From SLFT01 sp964493075 (lineage in GTDB: Bacteria > Hydrogenedentota > Hydrogenedentia > Hydrogenedentales > CAITNO01), in NCBI GenBank assembly GCA_964493075.1, contig CAZBNU010000183.1:1-8409 (forward strand): 8,409 bases of DNA, given 5' to 3'. This document shows positions 1 through 6,100 of this stretch, in pieces (position 1 is the stretch's first letter; each line of letters starts with the position of its first letter). A model generated the notes under the pieces. That model worked only from the letters and a program-made list of their open reading frames with translations. It did no database searches and was not told the origin of the DNA. Made by a program: the position numbers and the translations under genes.

Positions 1-50
1 GAGGCCTGCCGCCAGCGTTCGTTCTGAGCCAGGATCAAACTCTCCGAATT
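1..50 (-). rRNA. 16S ribosomal RNA, 5' end (partial)
   Basis: The reverse complement of this stretch carries the universal bacterial 16S start AGAGTTTGATCCTGGCTCAG (the 27F primer site, positions 43-24), followed by AACGAACGCTGGCGGCAGGC, the conserved sequence leading into helix 6. Aligning AGAGTTTGAT with E. coli 16S positions 8-17 puts the mature 5' end near position 50. The gene runs off the window at position 1, so only its first 50 bases or so are visible, too few for taxonomy. A perfect 6-bp inverted repeat (CGAATT/AATTCG, 45-59) straddles the expected mature end. It is probably part of precursor folding and processing. Confidence 0.96.
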
Positions 51-65
51 AAAAATTCGAATAAC

Positions 66-83
66 ATCCAGGCAAGCCTGGAT
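66..83 (-). other. Pre-16S leader hairpin
   Basis: A perfect 8-bp inverted repeat (ATCCAGGC, AA, GCCTGGAT) lies 16 bases upstream of the expected 16S 5' end. In the transcript it would fold as a stem capped by a very short loop. No T-run follows it, so it is not a terminator. Its place in the leader just before the mature rRNA suggests a role in precursor folding or RNase processing. That role is inferred. Confidence 0.5.
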
Positions 84-169
84 ATTACTGTTGTCAAAGT
101 TTGATTCCCTAGATATGTAATGTTGTTTCTGAATTACAACACAAAGGAAATCTAACGTCGTTATGGGCC

Positions 170-189
170 AAAAATAAGGCCGAAGCCTT
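170..189 (-). terminator. Terminator-like UUCG hairpin inside the rRNA leader
   Basis: Read on the minus strand this is AAGGC-TTCG-GCCTT (189-176) followed by A and five Ts (175-170). It is a 5-bp stem closed by a stable UUCG tetraloop with a short U-tract, the look of a weak intrinsic terminator. GGCC at 181-178 can alternatively pair with GGCC at 169-166, which would break the first hairpin. It lies downstream of all three rRNA promoters and of the boxA-like motif. It could therefore be an attenuator overcome by antitermination, or simply a leader-folding element. Confidence 0.4.
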
Positions 190-228
190 TTTCTGGACAC
201 AAGCGACCATGTTTCATGTTGTACATCG

Positions 229-247
229 TATTCAATTTTCAAAAAAC
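229..247 (-). promoter_or_regulatory. boxA-like antitermination motif of the rRNA leader
   Basis: The minus strand reads GTTTTTTGAAAATTGAATA, close to the CTTTGAAAA(C/T)TGAA-type element found in 16S leaders of many bacteria, which covers the Nus-factor boxA site. It lies about 57 bases downstream of the expected start of the nearest promoter (P3) and about 180 bases upstream of 16S. That placement fits loading of the antitermination complex early in transcription. The assignment rests on motif similarity and position. Confidence 0.5.
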
Positions 248-309
248 GTGGGCTGCGTTCATTGCGCAACTGGGATTGCCGCTCACTAGCGCTACAAACC
301 CGGAGGATA

Positions 310-339
310 AGTTTAACATTATCCTGACGCGTCTGTCAA
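310..339 (-). promoter_or_regulatory. rRNA promoter P3 (closest to 16S)
   Basis: A perfect -35 box TTGACA (339-334) is followed after 17 bases by TTAAAC (316-311), or after 18 bases by TAAACT (315-310). Transcription should start near 304. The sequence just upstream (about 340-400) is rich in A/T tracts and resembles an UP element, typical of strong rRNA promoters. The -10 box is weaker than that of P1. Confidence 0.6.
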
Positions 340-498
340 GTTTAATTTCAACTATTTTCATCACCCAAAGGTGTCGAATTAAAATTGAAAATCAAACTAT
401 TCAGATTAAACTCTTTTTCCGCTCCGGAGGCACAAACGTGTCGTGCTATCCGGTTGGGGGAGGTTTTAGCCACCCGCCTTCGCGAGCGGCGGATACGT

Positions 499-528
499 AG
501 TGTATCACTTTCAGCAAGGCGATGTCAA
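499..528 (-). promoter_or_regulatory. rRNA promoter P2
   Basis: A perfect -35 box TTGACA (528-523) stands 18 bases from TACACT (504-499), which matches four of six positions of the -10 consensus. The expected start is near 492. It is the middle one of three similarly built promoters in the 560 bases before 16S, and its -35 context AACTTGACA resembles that of P3. Confidence 0.6.
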
Positions 529-593
529 GTTGTTTACCAACCTTTTTTTACCCTGCTATCGTCGCGACACACGCCGTTAACAAAAGCGTGCGA

Positions 594-623
594 AGTATAC
601 AACATAAATCAGGGTAATGTCAA
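594..623 (-). promoter_or_regulatory. rRNA promoter P1 (farthest upstream)
   Basis: TTGACA (623-618) and TATACT (599-594) are separated by 18 bases. This is the best -35/-10 pair in the window, with six and five consensus matches. The start should fall near 587, giving a leader of roughly 540 bases before 16S. It begins 42 bases beyond the stop codon of the DUF3810-type gene, so the rRNA operon has its own promoter immediately after the protein-coding operon. Confidence 0.72.
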
Positions 624-632
624 CTTATTGTT

Positions 633-662
633 CCCCTAATTTTTGGGGGCGGATTCGTCCGC
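633..662 (-). other. Two adjacent stem-loops after the DUF3810-type gene
   Basis: Directly after the stop codon (TAA, 667-665) the minus strand can form GCGGA-CGAA-TCCGC (662-649), then CCCC-AAAAATTA-GGGG (648-633). Neither is followed by a U-tract, so this is not a standard intrinsic terminator. The pair may protect the mRNA 3' end or slow polymerase between the coding operon and rRNA promoter P1. Readthrough into the rRNA operon is not excluded by anything visible. Confidence 0.35.
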
Positions 663-664
663 TG

Positions 665-1813
665 TTATTGCATATCAGAGGGGTCTGGTAATTCTGGCAA
701 TGCCACATATCCCGATCGCCAGGCCTGCACCAGCAGCTCCGTGCCTCGGCCATAACTTTGCACGCCATCCTGAACGCCCTGCGCTTTCAAGTAATGATTG
801 TAGGCGCGCCAACTCCACTGCTGCAGCCATTGTATGCGATAGCGCCGTGACGCTTCGCTTGTGCGCTTCAAATCGTCACGCGCCTGTGGCGGCAGTTTTG
901 CAAGGGCCACTTCCGACCCCTCAGGGTGATGTCTTGCCAGGCTTCTGTAAATACCAAGGGCAACCGCATACCGGGCATAAGGGTCGTCTGCTGCCAACCC
1001 CGCCGCATACCCAAGCAGATTGGTTTCGCCTTCATCGCAAAGTCCGGTAATGTGTCCAAGTTCATGCGCCGCCACTGCAACAAAAGCCGAGTCCGGCAGC
1101 CCGCCATCCACGTGCGGTTCCAACGTAAGAGGCACGCACATGCCGGAAGTGCCGTTCATCAAAAACAATCCTGGTGGCGTGGCCTTGACACGGTTGGGAA
1201 GATGTATAGGCGTCTTATCCCAGGCCAACACAATTTCCCGCATTGCTCTGGACACTGACGCCACAGCGCGATCCACATCGCGATCTGAAGGTGCTTGGGG
1301 CTGATCGTTGTGAATAATTTCAAGCAGACAATTTCCGATATGCTCAACCTCTTCATCGCTTATGGCTATTGAAGAAAATTCCAGCCGCTTTTCAAGGGGT
1401 TCACGCTGATATCCAATTCCCCAGAAAACCAGGAACCACAACCATACAACAGGGAGGAAAAGGAAGAGCCATTCCATCCCCCACATCAGGCCCTTCCAGT
1501 GAGGCTGCTTATGCAACTTTCGCCGGGTTATCCAAACCACAGCCCAGCACAGCAAGAAGAGGATGGGCGCTGCCCCCACGATTACAAGAATAATAGAAAA
1601 GGGGACGCTGCCGGTAATTGAAGTAATTGCCGCAACAACGATCCGATAAAAGCCTTTTGAATAATACTGTTCGATGGCAGAAGAAGAAACAGGGAGGTAA
1701 TACCAAGAGAAACACAATAACCAAAGCAACGCTGCAACCAAAGATTTCCAAAAACGGCACAAGGCCGCCATCGTCGTTACCCCTGTTCCATCAGTGTTAT
1801 CAGGCGCCGCCAT
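665..1813 (-). CDS. DUF3810-type membrane-anchored HEXXH putative zinc metallopeptidase
   Basis: The protein has 382 residues. The N-terminal third is membranous, with hydrophobic segments near residues 25-42, 70-95 and 115-135. The rest is a soluble domain with the zinc-peptidase motif AHELGH (His250, Glu251, His254), followed by DEGETNLLGYAA (260-271), whose acidic residues (Glu261 or Glu263) probably supply the third zinc ligand. This combination of three helices plus HELxH...E-E-x-N-x-L-x-Y is the pattern I recognise as Pfam DUF3810. No substrate is known for that family, so function is inferred only as a membrane-bound hydrolase. The start ATG has GGAG a few bases upstream. An internal Met15 start is possible but has a weaker site. 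It is the last gene of the GH30-ankyrin set, 29 bases after the ankyrin gene, with the rRNA promoters following. Confidence 0.8.
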   Translation of the reverse strand: MAAPDNTDGTGVTTMAALCRFWKSLVAALLWLLCFSWYYLPVSSSAIEQYYSKGFYRIVVAAITSITGSVPFSIILVIVGAAPILFLLCWAVVWITRRKLHKQPHWKGLMWGMEWLFLFLPVVWLWFLVFWGIGYQREPLEKRLEFSSIAISDEEVEHIGNCLLEIIHNDQPQAPSDRDVDRAVASVSRAMREIVLAWDKTPIHLPNRVKATPPGLFLMNGTSGMCVPLTLEPHVDGGLPDSAFVAVAAHELGHITGLCDEGETNLLGYAAGLAADDPYARYAVALGIYRSLARHHPEGSEVALAKLPPQARDDLKRTSEASRRYRIQWLQQWSWRAYNHYLKAQGVQDGVQSYGRGTELLVQAWRSGYVALPELPDPSDMQ

Positions 1814-1842
1814 ATCTCCATCCTTTCATCGGAATTTCTGTT

Positions 1843-4473
1843 TCATTCGTTTGGTTCAGCATCAGCGGGACGCACCGACTGCAACAACATACCTACCGCA
1901 TTTCGCCCGTACCTGTTTGCCAAATCCAACGGCGTTTCCCCTAAGGCGTTTTGGAGAGTCGGGTCAGCCCCTGCGCTCAACAGCAATCGCGCATTCTCTT
2001 CATCGCCGTTTTTAGCAACCACATGCAGGGGCGTTATCCCTTTTTCCGCAATGGCGATAGTATCAGGGTTCGCCCCATGCTTCAAAAGCATCGCAACCGC
2101 ATCTGTATTCTTTTTTTCCACAGCACGAAACAAGGGTGATTTCCCTCGCAGCAGGGTATCTTTGTACGTTGGAAAAGCGTCTATGAGTTTTTCAATGAAG
2201 GCGGCGTCATTTCGTCCGACCGCGCTGGCATACTCTTCAATTACGACGCCACACAAAAATAATACGGTATTACGCCGCCCTATAAATAAAGCATTTTCCT
2301 GTGGCGACATATCCTGCGCTTCCACCTTTTCAGCAGTAAGGTCTGCAACAATGTCAAGAGGCGTATCGCCGTTACTGTTTTTTTGCGTAAAATCCGCGCC
2401 GTGGGAAATCAGCAACTTGGCAATACGTTGATACCCCCCCGCTGCGGCCAGATGCAATGCAGCGTTTCCTTCATTATCGGTTATGTTCACAGGCACATTA
2501 CGAAGAATAAAATACTGGGCAGGCCCCCAATGCCCATACTTCATGGAACGATGCAAGGGACATTGCCCCTGTTTGTCTTTGGCGTAAATATCAGCACCGT
2601 AATTCGTAAGTTGACGAACATTGATGATATGCCCCCGCTCCGCAGCCAAGTGCAGCGGTGTGGCGCCATCACCATCATGAACGTTAACCTGCGCTCCTTG
2701 TGAAGCGAGATAATCCAACGGTTCCTGTCCCCCATAGCGCGCTGCAATATGCAAAGGCGTCATCCCCTGGGTATCCGAAACATTTATGGCGAGTCCTGAT
2801 TCGACAAGCCACTTTACAGCATCGCCTTTTTCGCTACGGACAGCAGGAAAAAGCAACGTCCTGCCTTCACTATCAACGACATCCAGCGCTGCGCCATTCT
2901 CAGCAAGATGCCTTGCTATCTTGTAATGATCATTGTACAAGGCAATAAACAACGCGCTCTGCTCTTCTGCATTGCGTATATTGCTGTCCGCACCATTCTT
3001 CACCAGATATTGCACAAAATTTTCGAGGCCCTTCTGACACACGATGTGCAGGGGACCAACACGATCGCTGTTCAGCACATTCACCTTTGCACCCGCGTCC
3101 ATCAGGATTGCGCCTATACGAAAAAAACTGGCAGCAGCAGCGAGGTGCAGCGGTGTATTGCCTGTTTTATCAATGGGTGACGGGTTCGCCTGATGGTCCA
3201 GCAAAAGACGCACCATGGGTATATGTCCGGCATCCACGGCGACATGCAACGGCGTCCACAACCGTTTGTCACTGTTATCCACATTGGCGCCATAGGAAAT
3301 CAGCAGTTCCGCCATGTCACTAAAATTATTTGCCGCCGCCACATGAAGAGGCGTCAGTGCGGCATGATTTTTCAGGTCCACCACAGCACCACGGTCCAGC
3401 AGCAATTTCGCTACATCGAGATGATTAGATTCTACGGCGATGTGGAGAGGAGTATCCCCCAGTCCATTGGGATGGGCAATGTATGCGCCGATATCCAAAA
3501 GGAAATTGATCATGTCAAGATTGTTATCTATAACCGCGTAGATGAGGGGCGTATGTCCGAAGTAGCCACCATCCCGACTGTTAATGTCAATACCGTATTC
3601 CAGGAACAGTTCAAAAATTTCCTTATGACCTTTCGTAATTGCGATGGCAATGGAACTAACCCCCTCGGCATTTGTCCAGAAAGCTTTTGAATCGTGATCG
3701 AGCAGGAATTTAACCAGATCATAATGCCCAATCGTCGTGGCAAAATGAATGGGAGAATTGCCCATTCTGTTAGCATCTTTAAGTTTGTCCGGGTCATCAA
3801 CAAGGTATTCCTCGAACGCCCCCACATCCCCGTAGCTGGCATTTACAAGCGCTCCCCGATCATAGCCGTGCCGCCTGAAAAGTGCCGTTATTTCCCAACG
3901 TTGCAATCCTGCGGCAACATCATAAGGGGAATAAAAGCGGTTTGGATTGCTGCTAGCGAGGGCATCCATTCCCCGTTCAAGCAGCACGTCGACCAAGGCC
4001 ACATCGGCAACTTCTGCCGCCACATGCAATGCTGAGTAATACTGTTCATTTACAAGTTCTTTGTCTATGTTTCTGTCAAGCAACAAGGTAGTCGTGTACA
4101 GATCATTTGCCGCAACAGCAAGATGGAGCGCGCTATTGCCGAGATTATCCTGCACGTTGATGTCCGCCCCTCTGTCAAGCAACAAGGTGATGACATGGGG
4201 CATGTCATTTTCCGCCGCCAATAGCAATGCGTTCCGCCCCTTGCCGTCACGTTCCGTATCATCCATGCCTGCCTTGATCATATCAATGGTGGTGTACAAC
4301 TCATCCGCAATCACAGCCTGATACAAAGCAGAATAGGGCAACGCGGCGCCTTCCACGTTTTCTGCAGGAAATGCTTCAATTACAGATGGCGACGCGGTGT
4401 CTTCCGCCTGCGCCTCCATTACAATGAGTAGCCCCGCTAAAACATAAACTGTCAAAACCCTCGTGTATTTCAT
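1843..4473 (-). CDS. Exported protein of about 24 ankyrin repeats
   Basis: The protein has 876 residues from the ATG at 4473. A TTG 12 codons further upstream is open but rejected: the ATG has SD AAAGG seven bases before it and begins a classical signal peptide (MKYTR, hydrophobic core, AQA cleavage site near residue 23). Almost everything after residue 45 is ankyrin repeat of about 33 residues, with the GxTPLHxAAxxGHxxxxxxLLxxGAxxN pattern. I count roughly 24 copies. Units 9-14 and 17-20 are close to consensus. Units 4-6 and 21-22 (about residues 145-235 and 700-775) are degenerate, and the latter region carries a longer insert. There is no other domain and very few cysteines. Ankyrin arrays bind proteins, so a periplasmic or extracellular scaffold or inhibitor role is inferred; the partner is unknown. 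It lies 37 bases after the GH30 gene and 29 before the HEXXH gene, and is probably co-transcribed with them. Confidence 0.93.
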   Translation of the reverse strand: MKYTRVLTVYVLAGLLIVMEAQAEDTASPSVIEAFPAENVEGAALPYSALYQAVIADELYTTIDMIKAGMDDTERDGKGRNALLLAAENDMPHVITLLLDRGADINVQDNLGNSALHLAVAANDLYTTTLLLDRNIDKELVNEQYYSALHVAAEVADVALVDVLLERGMDALASSNPNRFYSPYDVAAGLQRWEITALFRRHGYDRGALVNASYGDVGAFEEYLVDDPDKLKDANRMGNSPIHFATTIGHYDLVKFLLDHDSKAFWTNAEGVSSIAIAITKGHKEIFELFLEYGIDINSRDGGYFGHTPLIYAVIDNNLDMINFLLDIGAYIAHPNGLGDTPLHIAVESNHLDVAKLLLDRGAVVDLKNHAALTPLHVAAANNFSDMAELLISYGANVDNSDKRLWTPLHVAVDAGHIPMVRLLLDHQANPSPIDKTGNTPLHLAAAASFFRIGAILMDAGAKVNVLNSDRVGPLHIVCQKGLENFVQYLVKNGADSNIRNAEEQSALFIALYNDHYKIARHLAENGAALDVVDSEGRTLLFPAVRSEKGDAVKWLVESGLAINVSDTQGMTPLHIAARYGGQEPLDYLASQGAQVNVHDGDGATPLHLAAERGHIINVRQLTNYGADIYAKDKQGQCPLHRSMKYGHWGPAQYFILRNVPVNITDNEGNAALHLAAAGGYQRIAKLLISHGADFTQKNSNGDTPLDIVADLTAEKVEAQDMSPQENALFIGRRNTVLFLCGVVIEEYASAVGRNDAAFIEKLIDAFPTYKDTLLRGKSPLFRAVEKKNTDAVAMLLKHGANPDTIAIAEKGITPLHVVAKNGDEENARLLLSAGADPTLQNALGETPLDLANRYGRNAVGMLLQSVRPADAEPNE
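4072..4188 (-). repeat. Exact 18-bp direct repeat within the ankyrin gene
   Basis: TCTGTCAAGCAACAAGGT occurs at 4072-4089 and again at 4171-4188 (plus-strand reading), exactly 99 bases apart, which is 33 codons or one ankyrin unit. On the coding strand both copies encode TLLLDR in the second helix of consecutive N-terminal repeats. Nucleotide identity of this length between otherwise diverged units suggests a fairly recent duplication or gene conversion. Confidence 0.8.
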
Positions 4474-4486
4474 GAAAGTACCTTTC
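4474..4486 (-). promoter_or_regulatory. Ribosome binding site of the ankyrin gene inside a small hairpin
   Basis: On the mRNA strand GAAAG-GTA-CTTTC forms a perfect 5-bp stem directly before the ATG, and the SD sequence AAAGG lies within its 5' arm and loop. The hairpin might lower initiation when ribosomes are not arriving from the GH30 gene just upstream. The SD also fixes the start at 4473. The folding consequence is inferred, and a 3-base loop makes the stem only moderately stable. Confidence 0.4.
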
Positions 4487-4510
4487 TGATACCTGTCCGA
4501 TGACGACAAA

Positions 4511-5899
4511 TCAGGGCTGCCATCTGTAGGTGGCTATGGCGTTTGCAGGCAATGCGGTTTGAAACATTTTCCCAAGACAATTTACTGTAAAAGCGATCTC
4601 CTTGCGTCCCGCATTAGCAACGACCAGCACAATGGAACCATCAGGATTCCTGAAGGCAACATTGGCAAAAGTACGCACCTCCGATCCGCTGCATTCAATA
4701 CGCACAGCGCCGCGGTGGATGAATTTCATGAAGTGGCCGTACATGTAATAATCATAGCGGTACTCCACAGAAAGATCATCTTTCAACTCTATGATAGTAG
4801 CACTTGCGGAATGAGGCCCCCGGTTGGGCTTGCGGTGCTCATCGAGCATGGTAACCCAGGCGTTATAGCTTCGTGACCAATGCCGCAGTATGTCTATTAT
4901 CTTTGTCGCGCCGATGGTACGAAACACAGAACCTTCGGTGAAATAAATATGCTTATCGGGGAATTCATTCCTCAATTCAGATTGGGCTTCCACCTTGCCC
5001 TCATAAAGATGAAAGCCTGTGCCATCCACATACTGTGCAGCCAGGGGATCGCTCAAGACAGCACGAGGGAAATCAAGATTATTCCAATTATGATCCCAGC
5101 ACCATATCAGGGTTTTGACGTCATTTTCCCTGAATAAAGGCCCAAGATGGTCCCGGACAAAATCGCGCTGCATTTCACCGTTCCACAGGGTAGTGGGATA
5201 GTCCATGTGGATCATATTCGGTTCGTTCTGCACCGTGATGGCATAAATCGGAATGCCCTCAGCCTCGTATGCCTGAACATATTTCAGCAGATACCGCGCC
5301 CACACATCATAATACTCCGGCTTGAGTTTGCCACCACCCAATTTGCCGTTGGTTTTCATCCATGCAGGCGGACTCCACGGCGATGCAAAAAAAAGAAGAT
5401 CGGTATTATACTCCAAGGATTTTTTGATTACAGGAATGAGATAATTGCGATCTTTTTCGATAGAAAAGGAATTCAGTTCCACATCTATTTCACCTTCGGG
5501 AAGATCGCAATAGGTATAATACTCTTCACCGATGAAATCACTTGAGCCAATGCAGATACGCATCAGGTTCATACCAATGCCTTCCTCTGGATGCACGACT
5601 TTTTTGATCACCTCGTTTCTCTTTTCTTCTGACAACCTGTATAGGTTTTCGCAGGTGGCATGCTCCCACGATGATCCCAGCCCAACAATAGATTGGTAGG
5701 TAACTGCGGGATCAATTTCGATAAGCGGAACATCCCCTACCCCATCCGCACCAAATTTCAAGGGCGGCTCAACACGCATCTGTTTTGCACCATCCTGCGT
5801 ACTCAACCATACTGAAACATCAACACCTGTGGCAACATGTGCAGCCACAACAAAAGCACCAAACAAAACAACCCGGAACAACATAAAACATCCTTTCAT
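4511..5899 (-). CDS. Secreted glycoside hydrolase family 30 enzyme
   Basis: The protein has 462 residues from the ATG at 5899. A TTG two codons earlier and an ATG at 5884 are also open. All have SD-like AGGA nearby, and both ATGs leave a signal peptide ending near AAHVATG. The body is a GH30 TIM barrel: the acid/base lies in ITVQNEP (Glu226 in this numbering) and the nucleophile in YFTEGS (Glu322), with the SPWSPPAWMK substrate-cleft strand near residues 173-182. A C-terminal beta-sandwich follows (about 393-462), containing the usual GSIVLVVAN strand. Family members hydrolyse glucosylceramide, beta-1,6-glucan, xylan or beta-fucosides/xylosides. The substrate here cannot be read from the sequence. 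The N-terminal GLGSSWEHATCENL replaces the more familiar GFGGxFTxxxA. It is the first gene of the three-gene set, and a stop-to-start gap of 37 bases leads to the ankyrin gene. No strong promoter was identified upstream. Confidence 0.92.
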   Translation of the reverse strand: MKGCFMLFRVVLFGAFVVAAHVATGVDVSVWLSTQDGAKQMRVEPPLKFGADGVGDVPLIEIDPAVTYQSIVGLGSSWEHATCENLYRLSEEKRNEVIKKVVHPEEGIGMNLMRICIGSSDFIGEEYYTYCDLPEGEIDVELNSFSIEKDRNYLIPVIKKSLEYNTDLLFFASPWSPPAWMKTNGKLGGGKLKPEYYDVWARYLLKYVQAYEAEGIPIYAITVQNEPNMIHMDYPTTLWNGEMQRDFVRDHLGPLFRENDVKTLIWCWDHNWNNLDFPRAVLSDPLAAQYVDGTGFHLYEGKVEAQSELRNEFPDKHIYFTEGSVFRTIGATKIIDILRHWSRSYNAWVTMLDEHRKPNRGPHSASATIIELKDDLSVEYRYDYYMYGHFMKFIHRGAVRIECSGSEVRTFANVAFRNPDGSIVLVVANAGRKEIAFTVNCLGKMFQTALPANAIATYRWQP

Positions 5900-5920
5900 T
5901 ATCAAATTCCTGTTTCCTGA

Positions 5921-5943
5921 AGTAGGTCGTGCCCGCGACCACT
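5921..5943. repeat. Imperfect palindrome upstream of the GH30 gene
   Basis: AGT(a)GGTCG-TGCCCG-CGACCACT gives an 8-bp stem with one bulged A and a 6-base loop, centred about 33 bases before the GH30 start. Its GC-rich arms stand out from AT-rich surroundings. It could be an operator, a 5'-UTR hairpin, or one end of the repeat-like element that fills the rest of this gap. Nothing in the sequence decides between these. Confidence 0.45.
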
Positions 5944-5986
5944 AAATAACTCATGATTTCGTAAACGCAGATAAAAGATCGAATTT

Positions 5987-6098
5987 GCCTTTTTATGCTT
6001 CTCATATTCTCTGTGGGTAATGGCAAATTTACATGACATTATCAGCCAGACCAAATTAGAAGCCTTTCTTTTTTCTTGCTCTGTGTCTCTGCGGTAAA
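5987..6098 (-). repeat. Degenerate CAGAGA-type intergenic direct repeat
   Basis: Two related purine-rich units occur on the minus strand, at 6098-6062 and 6021-5987. Each runs TTACC, CAGAGA, GAG, an A-rich run, then AAGGC, with a period of about 76 bases. Tracts of the CCGCAGAGACACAGAG kind recur between genes in many environmental bacterial genomes and are often mis-annotated as short hypothetical proteins, here as a frame spanning 6210-5902. I therefore treat this stretch as a decayed repeat, not a gene. Together with the palindrome it fills the 201-base gap between comM and the GH30 gene. Confidence 0.45.
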
Positions 6099-6100
6099 TA

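Larger units (their letters stand above)
51..664 (-). other. Non-coding rRNA promoter and leader region
   Basis: This stretch of about 610 bases holds no gene I can support. Short open frames on the plus strand here (216-500, 385-639) have no credible ribosome binding site or recognisable product and run antisense to the rRNA leader. Contents, in direction of rRNA transcription, are two 3' stem-loops of the upstream gene, three tandem sigma-70-type promoters, a boxA-like motif, a UUCG terminator-like hairpin and a pre-16S hairpin. Between P1 and P2 there is also a possible small hairpin with CACGC/GCGTG arms (about 590-570). Between P2 and P3 there is one with CCGCC/GGCGG arms (about 490-471). 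Confidence 0.7.

Noticed and set aside
216..639. Plus-strand frames at 216-500 and 385-639
   Set aside because: They lie antisense to the rRNA promoter and leader region, lack plausible ribosome binding sites, and have no recognisable protein features.
4474..4509. TTG start extending the ankyrin protein by 12 residues
   Set aside because: The ATG at 4473 has a well-spaced SD and starts directly at a signal peptide; the extension would bury it behind a polar stretch.
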